Shown in pieces: positions 9,296 through 19,285 of a stretch of 64,000 nt of DNA. The stretch lies in assembly GCF_024138395.1 (NCBI RefSeq), contig NZ_JAMYDU010000008.1, forward strand, positions 124,001-188,000. The letters run 5' to 3'. The translations under genes and the position numbers were made by a program. The notes beneath the pieces are model-generated. The model did not search any database, had not been told where the DNA came from, and saw only the letters and a program-made list of their open reading frames with translations. Each line of letters starts with the position of its first letter. The stretch's first letter is position 1. Source of the stretch: Pseudomonas mandelii (GTDB taxonomy: Bacteria; Pseudomonadota; Gammaproteobacteria; Pseudomonadales; Pseudomonadaceae).

Positions 9296-10030
9296 TTAGT
9301 GCTGCAAAATTTTCGCGAGGAAGTGCTGTGTGCGCTCGGCACGGGCGTTGATGTCGCCGAAGAACTCTTCTTTCTTGCAGTCTTCGATGATCTTGCCCTG
9401 GTCCATGAAAATCACCCGGTCCGCCACTTTACGGGCGAAGCCCATTTCGTGGGTCACGCACATCATGGTCATGCCTTCGTGGGCCAGTTGCACCATCACG
9501 TCGAGTACTTCGTTGACCATTTCCGGGTCCAGCGCCGAGGTCGGTTCGTCGAACAGCATGACGATCGGGTCCATCGCCAGCGCACGGGCAATCGCCACAC
9601 GCTGTTGCTGACCACCAGAAAGCTGGCCCGGGTGCTTTTTGGCGTGGGCGGTGAGGCCGACGCGCTCAAGCAGTTGCAGGGCTTTTTTGCTGGCTTCTTC
9701 CTTGCTGCGGCCCAGCACCTTGATTTGCGCGATGGTCAGGTTATCCATGATGCTCAGGTGCGGGAACAGTTCGAAATGCTGGAACACCATGCCCACGCGC
9801 GAACGCAGTTTCGGCAGGTTGGTCTTCGGGTCGGCGATGGACGTGCCATCGACGATCACGTCGCCTTTCTGGAACGGTTCCAGCGCGTTGACGCATTTGA
9901 TCAAGGTGGATTTGCCGGAACCGGACGGCCCGCACACCACGATCACTTCGCCTTTCTTGACCTCGGTGCTGCAGTCAGTCAGTACCTGGAAGTCGCCATA
10001 CCACTTGTTGACATTCTTGATAGAGATCAT
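9296..10030 (-). CDS. aatP: Glutamate/aspartate ABC transporter ATPase
   Basis: A 244-residue ABC ATPase that drives import of acidic amino acids. Visible motifs are Walker A GPSGSGKS (34-41), the Q-loop FQHFELFPH, the signature LSGGQQQR, Walker [14 protein letters not shown] and the switch histidine in VTHEMGFA. The sequence belongs to the polar amino acid group (GltL/BztD-like). Its start overlaps the aatM stop by four bases, so it is the last gene of the aatJQMP operon. The regulators AauS/AauR follow on the same strand after a REP-containing gap. Identity is very secure from the motifs plus the operon. Confidence 0.94.
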   Translation of the reverse strand: MISIKNVNKWYGDFQVLTDCSTEVKKGEVIVVCGPSGSGKSTLIKCVNALEPFQKGDVIVDGTSIADPKTNLPKLRSRVGMVFQHFELFPHLSIMDNLTIAQIKVLGRSKEEASKKALQLLERVGLTAHAKKHPGQLSGGQQQRVAIARALAMDPIVMLFDEPTSALDPEMVNEVLDVMVQLAHEGMTMMCVTHEMGFARKVADRVIFMDQGKIIEDCKKEEFFGDINARAERTQHFLAKILQH

Positions 10031-10701
10031 ACGGCAAACCTTTTTTGCAGACGCTTGACCAGCTGCGAGGCGGCAAAGCTGATGATGAAGTATGTGAAAC
10101 CGGCGAAGATCAGGAACTCATTGGAGCGGCCGATGATGTCGCCACTGGCGCGCGAGGCATTGAGGAAGTCCACCAGGCCCACCGCGTAAACCAGCGAGGT
10201 GTCCTGAAACAGGATGATGCTCTGTTGCAGCAGCAGCGGGGTCATCTTGCGGAACGCTTGCGGCAGGATGATCAAACGCATCATCTGGCTGTAAGTCATG
10301 CCCATGGCCTGGGCAGCCGCCATCTGGCCCTTGGGAATCGACTGCACGCCGGCCCGGACGATTTCGCAGAAGTACGCCGCTTCGAACATCATGAAGGCTA
10401 CGATGCACGAGGCGAACGCGCCGATCGGAGTATCTTCGCCGGTGATCCAGCGCAGTACGAATGGCACCGCCAGGTAGAACCAGGTGATGACCAGCAGCAA
10501 TGGAATCGAACGGAAGTAGTTAACGTAGGCGCCGGCGATGTTCGACAGCAGTTTGCTGTGGGACAGGCGCATCAGTGCCAGGATCGTGCCGAGGATGATC
10601 CCGCCGACGACGCCCAGCGCCATCAGTTTGAGGGTCATGACCATGCCGTTCCACAAACCCGGCAGGGACGGAATGATGCCCGTGAAGTCGAATTCCATCA
10701 T
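10027..10701 (-). CDS. aatM: Glutamate/aspartate ABC transporter permease M
   Basis: A 224-residue inner-membrane permease of the His/Glu/Gln/Arg type (HisM/GltK-like). It has about five membrane segments and the cytoplasmic EAA loop ([20 protein letters not shown], with the invariant Gly), which docks onto the ATPase AatP. It overlaps both neighbours by four bases (aatQ stop at 10698; aatP start at 10030), so the three proteins are translationally coupled. The first two codons are both ATG and either could start. Together with AatQ it forms the heterodimeric channel fed by the periplasmic binding protein AatJ. Confidence 0.93.
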   Translation of the reverse strand: MMEFDFTGIIPSLPGLWNGMVMTLKLMALGVVGGIILGTILALMRLSHSKLLSNIAGAYVNYFRSIPLLLVITWFYLAVPFVLRWITGEDTPIGAFASCIVAFMMFEAAYFCEIVRAGVQSIPKGQMAAAQAMGMTYSQMMRLIILPQAFRKMTPLLLQQSIILFQDTSLVYAVGLVDFLNASRASGDIIGRSNEFLIFAGFTYFIISFAASQLVKRLQKRFAV

Positions 10702-11444
10702 TTACCCCCTACGGAAATCAGGCCCGGTACGGCAACTTTCTTCTCGACCGCGCGCATCACCAGCATCAGGCCCATGTTCAGCGTGAAGTAGATCAGCGTG
10801 GCCAGGGTGAAAGCTTCGAACAGGTTGGCGGAGAACTCGGCGGTCTGTTTGGTCTGCGCGAGCAGTTCCATCAGGCCGATCAGCGAGGCCACGGACGAGT
10901 TCTTGAATACGTTCAGGAATTCCGAGGTAAGCGGCGGAATGATGATGCGATAAGCCTGGGGCAGCAGCACGTTCCAGTAGATCTGTGGCAGCTTGAAACC
11001 CATGGCGCGGGCAGCGGATTCCTGGCCGCGAGGCAGCGCCTGGATACCGGTGCGCACTTGTTCGCAAACCCGAGCAGTGGTGAACAGACCCAGGCACACG
11101 ACGACGCTGAGGAAGGCCGAGGTGGTCGGATTCAGGTCCTGCTTGTACCACTCCTGGATGTCCGCAGGCAGCAGGTCGGGCACCAGGAAGTACCAGATGA
11201 ATAGCTGAACCAGCAGCGGCACGTTACGGAAGAGTTCGACGTAGCAGGTCGCGATGCCCGATACGATGCGGTTCGGCACCGTGCGCATGACGCCCAGAAT
11301 CGAGCCCAGCAGCAGGGCAATGATCCAGGCCGCGATGGCGATAGCGATAGTCCAGCCCAGACCGGAAAGGTACCAGTCGAAATAAATCTCGCTGCCCACG
11401 CCGGTGGACTTGAAGAACACGCCCCAGTCCCAGTTGTAATTCAT
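10698..11444 (-). CDS. aatQ: Glutamate/aspartate ABC transporter permease Q
   Basis: A 248-residue permease partner of AatM, GltJ-like, starting MNYNWDWGVFF after a GGGAGA ribosome-binding site at about 11450. About five membrane helices are visible, and the EAA loop reads CEQVRTGIQALPRGQESAAR. A 194-base space separates it from aatJ, whereas all downstream junctions overlap. That space holds a strong hairpin (11587-11625) that may lower expression of the membrane genes relative to the binding protein, as in many such operons. Identity is secure. Confidence 0.93.
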   Translation of the reverse strand: MNYNWDWGVFFKSTGVGSEIYFDWYLSGLGWTIAIAIAAWIIALLLGSILGVMRTVPNRIVSGIATCYVELFRNVPLLVQLFIWYFLVPDLLPADIQEWYKQDLNPTTSAFLSVVVCLGLFTTARVCEQVRTGIQALPRGQESAARAMGFKLPQIYWNVLLPQAYRIIIPPLTSEFLNVFKNSSVASLIGLMELLAQTKQTAEFSANLFEAFTLATLIYFTLNMGLMLVMRAVEKKVAVPGLISVGGK

Positions 11445-11587
11445 TAGGGTCTCCCCTCGGATTCGTTCGATGTACAGATGCCCGCCTGGGGAAGCTCCGT
11501 TCCCGCCCGAACCTTGAAGTTCAGGCACACACGAGCGGCTCGACAGCCACCGGTTCGAGTGTTTCCAGAAATGCCAGCAGGGAGTGA

Positions 11588-11623
11588 CAAATCCCTGAAA
11601 GGGCGCAGGCCCTCTCAGGGGAT
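11588..11623 (-). terminator. Hairpin between aatJ and aatQ (attenuator-like)
   Basis: Read on the minus strand, TCCCCTGAGAGGGCCTGCGC pairs with CCTTTCAGGGA in a stable stem directly after the aatJ stop. No clean T-run follows, so partial termination or protection of the upstream aatJ mRNA from 3' decay is more likely than a full terminator. This is inference from the fold only. Confidence 0.5.
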
Positions 11624-11638
11624 AAGGTTAGTCAGAAA

Positions 11639-12553
11639 TCAGGATTTCTTTTCTTCAGCCGCTTTGTCGGTCGGATTGGCGATCAGGTCCTTGAGCTCTT
11701 CGCTCATCGGGAAGTTCAGGTTCAGACCTTTTGGCGGGATTGGCTGCATGAACCATTTTTCGTAGATCTTGTTGATCTCGCCGGACTTGTAGGTCGCGAT
11801 GATGGCGTCGTCGACAGCTTTCTTGAACGGCGCGTCGCCTTTGCGAACCATGCAGCCGTAAATCTCATTGGACTGCGCAGTCCCGGTCACGGCCCAGTCG
11901 GCAGGCTTCTTGGCCTTGGCCATTTCACCGGCCAGCAAGGCGTCGTCCATCATGAAAGCCACGGCGCGGCCGGTTTCCAGCATCTGGAAGGACTCGCCGT
12001 GGTCCTTGGCGGAGATCACGTTCATGCCCATCTGCTTGTCGGCGTTCATCGACTTGAGGATGCGCTCGGACGTCGTGCCGGCGGTGGTCACGACGTTCTT
12101 GCCTTTGAGATCGGCGAAGTCTTTGTACGGGGAATCTTTCTTGGCCAGCAGTTTGGTGCCGATTTCGAAGATGCCGACGGAGAAGTCAACTTGCTGCTGA
12201 CGTTCGACATTGTTGGTGGTGGAGCCGCATTCCAGGTCCACGGTGCCGTTCTGCACCAGCGGGATACGGGTCTGCGAGGTCACCAGGTTGTAGTTGACCT
12301 TGAGCTCCGGCATGTTCAGGTCTTTCTTGATCGCTTCAACGACTTTTAGCTGAATGTCGTGGGAGTAGCCAACCGGTTTGCCGGAAGCATCCGCGATATA
12401 GGAAAACGGAATGGAAGCATCACGATGCCCGAGGGTGATGGTGCCGGACTCTTTGATCTTCTTCAGTGTGCCGGTGAGTTCGGCAGCGAAAACTGGAGTG
12501 CTAATCAGAGCGGCAGCAATGGCTGCGCCCAGGATGTGGGGAACGATGCGCAT
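11639..12553 (-). CDS. aatJ: Glutamate/aspartate periplasmic binding protein
   Basis: A 304-residue solute-binding protein of family 3 (GltI-like). It has a signal peptide (MRIVPHILGAAIAAALISTPVFA) cleaved before AELTG, then the two-lobed fold with family signature GYSHDIQLKVVEAI and the hinge region around TTAGTTSERI. It captures glutamate, aspartate and perhaps the amides in the periplasm and delivers them to AatQMP. The start at 12553 is set by the signal peptide and a GAGG-like site; the open frame upstream is untranslated leader. It is the first gene of the operon and carries the sigma54 promoter and upstream AauR-type sites described at 12669-12806. Confidence 0.94.
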   Translation of the reverse strand: MRIVPHILGAAIAAALISTPVFAAELTGTLKKIKESGTITLGHRDASIPFSYIADASGKPVGYSHDIQLKVVEAIKKDLNMPELKVNYNLVTSQTRIPLVQNGTVDLECGSTTNNVERQQQVDFSVGIFEIGTKLLAKKDSPYKDFADLKGKNVVTTAGTTSERILKSMNADKQMGMNVISAKDHGESFQMLETGRAVAFMMDDALLAGEMAKAKKPADWAVTGTAQSNEIYGCMVRKGDAPFKKAVDDAIIATYKSGEINKIYEKWFMQPIPPKGLNLNFPMSEELKDLIANPTDKAAEEKKS

Positions 12554-12668
12554 CAAATTTTCCTCGACATTGTTTTTTTTATGGAGCCAGTTCATCGGCC
12601 TATTGGTGCTTCGAATGCCTGACGGCTCCTGAAGTGTTGGCACAACAGGCATTCGTCCAAGAGTGTAG

Positions 12669-12684
12669 AGCATGACTCGTGCCA
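12669..12684 (-). promoter_or_regulatory. Sigma54 promoter of aatJQMP
   Basis: On the minus strand the 16 bases read TGGCACGAGTCATGCT. The -24 element TGGCACG is perfect, and the -12 GC dinucleotide lies exactly ten bases after the GG, as sigma54 requires. It is 116 bases upstream of the aatJ start. AauR is a sigma54 activator and its genes are adjacent, so this is very probably its target promoter. Confidence 0.85.
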
Positions 12685-12698
12685 GGCCAGGCGATATA

Positions 12699-12711
12699 GA
12701 TCAAGTTATTG
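12699..12711 (+). promoter_or_regulatory. Putative IHF site between promoter and activator sites
   Basis: GATCAAGTTATTG matches the IHF consensus WATCAANNNNTTR except at the first base. It lies in an AT-rich stretch between the sigma54 promoter and the upstream activator repeats, where a DNA bend would bring the activator to the polymerase. Confidence 0.5.
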
Positions 12712-12761
12712 ATTTATAAGGGTATTAAATATTTGTGGCGTTGGATTTTTCTGTTGTGCGA

Positions 12762-12775
12762 TCCGGTTTACCGAA
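12762..12775. promoter_or_regulatory. AauR-type upstream activator site, proximal
   Basis: TCCGGTTTACCGAA differs at one base from the inverted repeat TTCGG-N4-CCGAA associated with AauR. It lies about 80 bases beyond the sigma54 promoter. Confidence 0.7.
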
Positions 12776-12792
12776 TCGACTGGCAAGTCGCG

Positions 12793-12806
12793 TTCGGAAA
12801 ACCGAA
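12793..12806. promoter_or_regulatory. AauR-type upstream activator site, distal
   Basis: TTCGGAAAACCGAA is a perfect TTCGG-N4-CCGAA repeat. It is centred 31 bases from the proximal copy, about three helical turns, so two activator dimers would bind the same DNA face. Confidence 0.75.
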
Positions 12807-12821
12807 TGGATCCCCTTCAAT

Positions 12822-12914
12822 CTGTAGGAGCGAGGCTTGCCCGCGAAGAACGATAACGCGGTGCAACAGACAGATCGCAGCGATCCCCTTCGCGGGCAAG
12901 CCTCGCTCCTACAG
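12822..12914. repeat. REP pair (BIME), GTAGGAGCGAGGC class
   Basis: CTGTAGGAGCGAGGCTTGCC and its inverted copy bound an AACGATAACGCGG spacer. It lies between the aat control region and the glpD terminator. Confidence 0.85.
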
Positions 12915-12930
12915 TTTTGCGGGGGGGTAT

Positions 12931-12968
12931 GAAAAAAGCCCCTGAATCGTGAGATTCAGGGGCTTCGT
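12931..12968 (-). terminator. Rho-independent terminator of glpD
   Basis: On the minus strand, AAGCCCCTGAATC, a four-base loop, and GATTCAGGGGCTT are followed by a run of T. It lies 18 bases after the glpD stop and is a textbook intrinsic terminator. Confidence 0.9.
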
Positions 12969-12985
12969 TTTAACCGGATTCCCGA

Positions 12986-14524
12986 TCAGGCCGCTTCGAT
13001 CTTGCCGCGGTTCTGTTCGACCTTGTTCAGGTAATCCTTGAGCTTTTGCTGTTCCGCCGGGGTGGTGAACAGCCCAAGCTTTGTGCGGCGCCACAGAATG
13101 TCGTGGGCGGTGGTCGCCCATTCTTCGCTGCACAGGTAATCGACTTCGCGAGTGTAGAGACCGCCGCCGATGTGCTCGCCCAGGTCACTGAGGTTTTGCA
13201 CACCTTCGAGCATGCGCCAGGTGCGGCTGCCGTAAGTGGTGGCCCAGCGTCGGGCGATCTCGGTGGGCACCCAGTCAAACTGGTCGCGGATCCGCGAGCT
13301 CAAGGCTTGCGGCGTGGTCATGTCTTCGCCGCCGGGTAGGGTGGCGCTGGCGGTCCAGCTTGGTTTGATGTGCGTGAAGTACGGGGCCAGTTGTGCCAGC
13401 GCCGACTCGGCGAGTTTGCGATAAGTCGTCAGTTTGCCGCCGAACACCGACAGCAGCGGTGCTTCTTCGCCATTGCCCGACAACGCCAATGTGTAATCGC
13501 GGGTGACGGCCGACGGGTTGTCGGATTCGTCGTTGCACAGCGGACGCACGCCGGAATAGCTGTGCAGGATATCGTCACGGCTGACTTGCTTCTTGAAGTG
13601 GGCGTTGACCACTTTGAGCAAGTAATCGGTTTCGCCTTCAGTGATCGCAACTGCAGCCGGGTCGCCGGTGTACTCGCGGTCGGTGGTGCCGATCAGGGTG
13701 AAGTGGTTCAGGTACGGAATAGTGAAGACGATGCGCTGATCTTCGTTTTGCAGAATGTGCGCGTGTTCGCCTTCATACAGTTTCGGCACGATCAGGTGGC
13801 TGCCCTGGATCAGACGGATGCCGTACGGCGATTCCATCTTCAGGTCGTCACGAATGAACTTGGCGACCCACGGGCCGGCCGCATTCACCAGCGCTTTGGC
13901 GCGGATCGAAAACAGACTGCCATCGGCGCGTTCCAGATGCAGGTGCCACAGGCCCTTGGTGCGACGGGCACTGACGCAACGGGTTTGGGTATGGACGTGA
14001 GCGCCTTTCTCGCGGGCGGCCATGGCATTGAGCACGACCAGGCGTGCGTCATCGACCCAGCAATCGGAGTATTCGAAGCCTTTGGTGATTTCGCTTTTCA
14101 GGGCGCTGTCCGGGCCGAACTTCAGGCTTTTCGAGCCTTCGAGCTTTTCCCGTTTGCCCAAGTGATCATAAAGGAACAGGCCAGCGCGGATCATCCAGGC
14201 CGGACGCAGGTGCGGGCGGTGCGGCAGCACGAAGCGCATCTGTTTGACGATGTGCGGTGCCTTGGCCAGCAGCACTTCGCGCTCGGCGAGGGCTTCGCGC
14301 ACCAGGCGAAATTCGTAATGTTCGAGGTAGCGCAGGCCGCCGTGGATCAGCTTGCTGCTGGCGGACGAGGTGTGGCTGGCCAGGTCATCCTTTTCGCAAA
14401 GGAACACCGAAAGTCCGCGACCGGCGGCATCCGCTGCGATCCCCACGCCATTGATCCCACCACCGATGACGGCGATATCGTAAACCTCGGCGAGAGGGGG
14501 CGTAGGCAAGGTAGAAGTGGGCAT
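12986..14524 (-). CDS. glpD: Aerobic glycerol-3-phosphate dehydrogenase
   Basis: A 512-residue FAD enzyme that oxidises sn-glycerol-3-phosphate to dihydroxyacetone phosphate at the inner membrane and passes electrons to ubiquinone. The N-terminal FAD-binding motif DIAVIGGGINGVGIAADAAGRG is at residues 16-37, followed by the family signature SSKLIHGGLRYLEHYEFRLV. The C-terminal cap domain ends in the helical region EEWATTAHDILWRRTKLGL. It is the last gene of the glpFKRD cluster but is separated from glpR by 295 bases with its own likely operator (palindrome 14565-14578) and a strong terminator downstream. Length and motifs are standard, so the call is secure. Confidence 0.96.
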   Translation of the reverse strand: MPTSTLPTPPLAEVYDIAVIGGGINGVGIAADAAGRGLSVFLCEKDDLASHTSSASSKLIHGGLRYLEHYEFRLVREALAEREVLLAKAPHIVKQMRFVLPHRPHLRPAWMIRAGLFLYDHLGKREKLEGSKSLKFGPDSALKSEITKGFEYSDCWVDDARLVVLNAMAAREKGAHVHTQTRCVSARRTKGLWHLHLERADGSLFSIRAKALVNAAGPWVAKFIRDDLKMESPYGIRLIQGSHLIVPKLYEGEHAHILQNEDQRIVFTIPYLNHFTLIGTTDREYTGDPAAVAITEGETDYLLKVVNAHFKKQVSRDDILHSYSGVRPLCNDESDNPSAVTRDYTLALSGNGEEAPLLSVFGGKLTTYRKLAESALAQLAPYFTHIKPSWTASATLPGGEDMTTPQALSSRIRDQFDWVPTEIARRWATTYGSRTWRMLEGVQNLSDLGEHIGGGLYTREVDYLCSEEWATTAHDILWRRTKLGLFTTPAEQQKLKDYLNKVEQNRGKIEAA

Positions 14525-14564
14525 CGGCTGGCCTCGGGCTTTTTGAATTTCTATATTGGAATTC

Positions 14565-14578
14565 GAACATTAATGTTC
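14565..14578. promoter_or_regulatory. Putative GlpR operator upstream of glpD
   Basis: GAACATTAATGTTC is a perfect 14-base palindrome lying 41 bases before the glpD start. Its GAACAT half-site matches the half-site of known GlpR operators, and another ACGAACATTTA half-site lies near 14668. The repressor gene glpR is adjacent. Binding is inferred. Confidence 0.65.
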
Positions 14579-14720
14579 ATTTGCGAAAATATTAGCCCAT
14601 AAAGACGCGCGCAGCCAGTCAACTTCGATTGAAAATACTGATCGAAGGGCGGTTAAAGGAAAATTTACGAACATTTAGACGCGCGGCGGAGCGCGAGAGA
14701 TGAATTGCGAGTGCGGCCGT

Positions 14721-14787
14721 CATCGCGGGCAAGCCCGCTCCCACAGGTTATGTACAGACCCTGTGGGAGCGGGCTTGCCCGCGATGG
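14721..14787. repeat. REP pair (BIME)
   Basis: CATCGCGGGCAAGCCCGCTC and its inverted copy form a tight pair between the glpR stop and the glpD control region. Confidence 0.85.
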
Positions 14788-14819
14788 CGTCGGTACAGAC
14801 GACGAAAATTTGGGGGGGG

Positions 14820-15575
14820 TTAAACCACTTCCAACCGAATCTTGTGCTGGCTCAGCAACTGCGCCAACGCCGGCGAAGGCGGCTGATCAGTGACCAGGCA
14901 ATCGATCAGGCTGATCGGTCCCAGACGAATCATGGCGTTGCGCCCGAATTTGCTGGAGTCCGCCGCCAGAATCACCTGTCGGGCATTGGCGATGATCGCC
15001 TGGGATACCCGTACTTCCTGATAATCGAAGTCCAGCAAGCTGCCGTCTTCATCGATGCCGCTGATGCCAACCAGCGCGAAGTCGACCTTGAACTGGTTGA
15101 TGAAATCGACGCTCGCCTGACCGACCACGCCACCGTCACGCCGCACATTGCCACCGGTCAGCAGTACGTCGAAATCGTCCTTGGCGCTGAGCATCGAGGC
15201 CACATGCAGGTTGTTGGTGATGATCTTCAGATGGTTGTGGTTGAGCAGCGCTCGAGCGATGGATTCGGTGGTGGTGCCGATGTTGATGAACAGCGAGGCG
15301 TGATCGGGAATCTGAGCGGCAATGGCTTCGCCGATACGCTGTTTTTCATCGCGCATCTGATCGGCGCGCATGGCGTAGGCGGTATTTTCAACGCTGGAAT
15401 CATAGGCTGCGCCGCCGTGGTAGCGACGCAGCAGATTGACTTCCGCCAGTTGATTGATATCGCGGCGGATGGTTTGCGGTGTAACGACGAACAGCTGAGC
15501 CATTTCCTCGATGCTGACATAGCCGCGTTCGCGGACCAGTTCGAGGATTTGCTGCTGACGGGGAGGCAGATTCAT
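14820..15575 (-). CDS. glpR: Glycerol-3-phosphate regulon repressor
   Basis: A 251-residue DeoR-family repressor. The N-terminal helix-turn-helix is [27 protein letters not shown] (residues ~15-41). The sugar-phosphate-binding C-terminal domain contains the family signature [21 protein letters not shown]. It represses the glp genes and is released by glycerol-3-phosphate. It sits between glpK and glpD on the same strand, the standard Pseudomonas order. The palindrome before glpD is a likely binding site. Start [14 protein letters not shown] is the family's usual beginning. Confidence 0.94.
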   Translation of the reverse strand: MNLPPRQQQILELVRERGYVSIEEMAQLFVVTPQTIRRDINQLAEVNLLRRYHGGAAYDSSVENTAYAMRADQMRDEKQRIGEAIAAQIPDHASLFINIGTTTESIARALLNHNHLKIITNNLHVASMLSAKDDFDVLLTGGNVRRDGGVVGQASVDFINQFKVDFALVGISGIDEDGSLLDFDYQEVRVSQAIIANARQVILAADSSKFGRNAMIRLGPISLIDCLVTDQPPSPALAQLLSQHKIRLEVV

Positions 15576-15658
15576 GGGGCTTCCTTTGGGCTGCCGTGCA
15601 AAATTTGCCCATGATGCCGGAGGAATCTGCTCCCTGCCAGTTAGAACCCGTCCTCGAT

Positions 15659-17185
<1,527 letters not shown>

Positions 17186-17240
17186 TTAGGAAGTGAGGTC
17201 AGGCGCGGGACCACATGGGCAGGATCGCGCGCCAACGGTT

Positions 17241-18092
17241 TCAAGACGTTCTTGGTTTGCCGTCAATGGCCGGTGCTGCATCCTTTGTAGCAGGTATGGC
17301 GCTAGGCAGATGACGGGCAATCAGCCCGCGATAAGCTGCGGCACCGAGGCAGGCACCGACAATCGGTGCAAAAATCGGGATCAGGAAGTACGGGATATCG
17401 CGCCCGCCAGTGAAGGAAATTTCACCCCAACCGGCGAAAAAAGTCATTAGTTTAGGACCGAAGTCGCGGGCCGGGTTCATCGCGAAGCCGGTCAACGGAC
17501 CCATCGAGCTACCAATCACGGCAATCAGCAGGCCGATCAACAACGGCGCCAGTGGCCCTTTGGGCAAGCCATTGTTGTCGTCGGTCAGCGACATGATCAC
17601 GCCCATCAGGATGGCGGTGATGATCACTTCAACCAAAAAGGCCTGGGCTGTGGACAGGGCAGGGTTAGGGAAGGTGGAGAACACCGAAGCCAATTCAAGG
17701 CTCGCCTGAGTGCCACGAACCATTTGGTGAGTTTGTTCGAAATCGAAGAAAAGGTTGCTGTACAGCGTGTAAACCAACAAGGCCCCGCAAAAGGCACCGG
17801 CCACTTGGGAGAGGATATAGAACGGCAGTTTGCGCTTTTCGAAGTCAGCGAAAATGCTCAGCGCAATACTCACGGCAGGATTGAGGTGCGCGCCGGAAAC
17901 GCCGGCGGTGAGGTAGATCGCCATGCTGACGCCAACCCCCCAGATGATGCTGATTTCCCACAGCCCGAAGCTGGCGCCCGCCACCTTGAGCGCGGCAACG
18001 CAGCCGGTACCGAAAAAGATAAGCAGTGCAGTACCCAGAAATTCGGCCATGCATTGGCTCGAGAGCGACGGTTGTTGTAACGCAGTTGTCAT
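17241..18092 (-). CDS. glpF: Glycerol uptake facilitator (aquaglyceroporin)
   Basis: A 283-residue MIP-family channel for passive entry of glycerol. Six membrane helices and two half-helices are visible, with both NPA boxes: GAHLNPAVS and GFAMNPARD. The Asp after the second NPA marks a glycerol channel rather than a water-only aquaporin. The start MTTALQQPSLSSQCMAEFLG at 18092 was preferred to the longer frame because the first helix follows directly and a GAGG site precedes it. It is the first gene of the glpFKR run; its upstream region (18093-18300) should hold the promoter, but I see no clear GlpR palindrome there. Confidence 0.94.
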   Translation of the reverse strand: MTTALQQPSLSSQCMAEFLGTALLIFFGTGCVAALKVAGASFGLWEISIIWGVGVSMAIYLTAGVSGAHLNPAVSIALSIFADFEKRKLPFYILSQVAGAFCGALLVYTLYSNLFFDFEQTHQMVRGTQASLELASVFSTFPNPALSTAQAFLVEVIITAILMGVIMSLTDDNNGLPKGPLAPLLIGLLIAVIGSSMGPLTGFAMNPARDFGPKLMTFFAGWGEISFTGGRDIPYFLIPIFAPIVGACLGAAAYRGLIARHLPSAIPATKDAAPAIDGKPRTS

Positions 18093-18462
18093 TGAAAACC
18101 TCGTTTTTGTTGTTGTCTGGCGCTTATTGATCAAAGTCAAAGCGCGATTTTCACCAAGGCAGGATCCCCATCCTGTGCTCGGCTTACTGCCGGGTGCTGC
18201 AGTGAGACATTCGTACAGTATTCAGATTCGAAAAAATATAGACAAGAAACGCTGCTGTCAAAGGTCGAAAGTGAACTGCAGGTCACATTTGAACTATTAG
18301 TCACGTGAATGACCGCATCGTTCATCAGGGAGGCTGATGGTGGACGAATGGCAGAGGGACCCGGCCAACCCTTTGAAATGGCGCCGCAATAGAGCCTTTT
18401 GTCGAGCAATGGCCTAGAATCCTGCGCAATATTTTTCTTCTGCCGCCAAGCCTGGAGCTGCC
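18093..18462. other. Divergent intergenic region, glpF / ybaK
   Basis: A 370-base region without a gene. It should contain the glpF promoter on the left. On the right, a TAGAAT -10-like hexamer near 18413 precedes ybaK. No repeat or RNA fold stands out. Confidence 0.5.
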
Positions 18463-18933
18463 ATGACCCCCGCATTGGATTTGTTGAAAAAAGTTCGTGC
18501 CGAACATCGCGTGCACAGTTATGAACATGATCCGAAGGCGGCGTCCTATGGTCTGGAGGCCGCGGAGAAACTGGGCCTGGACCCGGCTCAGGTGTTCAAG
18601 ACGTTGCTGGCAGCCAGCGAGAAGGGGGAATTGTTGGTGGCGGTGGTGCCGGTCGTCGGAAGTCTGGACCTGAAGGCGCTGGCGCATGCCGCTGGGGTGA
18701 AGAAAGTCGAAATGGCCGATCCGGCGGCTGCACAGCGTTCGACGGGATATCTGTTAGGCGGCATCAGTCCGATTGGGCAGAAGAAGCGCCTGCGCACTTT
18801 TATCGATCAGTCGGCTCAGCCTTTTCCCAACATTTTCGTCAGCGCCGGGCGGCGCGGTCTGGAAGTTGAACTGGCGCCCGCCGTGTTGGCCGAACACACC
18901 CAAGCGAAGTTCGCCGATATCGGTCGTGCCTGA
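18463..18933 (+). CDS. ybaK: Cys-tRNA(Pro)/Cys-tRNA(Cys) deacylase YbaK
   Basis: A 156-residue YbaK/EbsC-type editing protein. It hydrolyses Cys-tRNA(Pro) made by mistake by prolyl-tRNA synthetase. Family landmarks are the N-terminal TPALDLLKK and HSYEHDP segments, the [17 protein letters not shown] helix, and the [17 protein letters not shown] stretch with the conserved Gly-Gly-x-Ser-Pro and Lys that line the active site. The start ATG at 18463 follows a GGAG site. It stands alone, divergent from glpF, the same neighbour as in P. putida. Secure call. Confidence 0.92.
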   Translation: MTPALDLLKKVRAEHRVHSYEHDPKAASYGLEAAEKLGLDPAQVFKTLLAASEKGELLVAVVPVVGSLDLKALAHAAGVKKVEMADPAAAQRSTGYLLGGISPIGQKKRLRTFIDQSAQPFPNIFVSAGRRGLEVELAPAVLAEHTQAKFADIGRA

Positions 18934-19038
18934 GCAGAAGGCTCATCAGTGTCCGGCGCGGGGCGGGGGAGTTGTTCTGCCGACTGGAAGGGGGCGAGCG
19001 GCTTATTGCTCGGATGATCTTGTGTAGGAGCCAGGCTT

Positions 19039-19249
19039 GCCCTAATGCCAGTCAGTTAAGCCGTAATGCGATCTGTAGCAGCTGGCGAAGCCTGCGTTCG
19101 GCTGCGTAGCAGTCGTGAATCCGGCTGATGCGGTCTGCCTGACATACCGCGATCTCTGATTTACGACTGCTACGCAGCCGAACGCAGGCTTCGCCAGCTG
19201 CTACAAAGAGCGTCGCGGCTGAAATTGCTTAACTGACTGGTATTAGGGC
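19039..19249. repeat. Nested double inverted repeat
   Basis: An outer inverted repeat of 23 bases (19039-19061 and 19227-19249, core CTAATGCCAGTCAGTTAAG) carries one mismatch. It encloses an inner inverted repeat with 47-base arms (19075-19121 and 19158-19204, GTAGCAGCTGGCGAAGCCTG class), also with one mismatch. Fragments of a third REP class (GTAGGAGCCAGGCTTGCC before it, GGGCTTGCCCCC after it) flank the whole. It looks like one repeat landing inside another. It fills most of the 352-base gap between ybaK and the Fic gene. Confidence 0.85.
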
Positions 19250-19285
19250 TTGCCCCCTCGCCACATAAGCACGCTCCCCCAAAAA

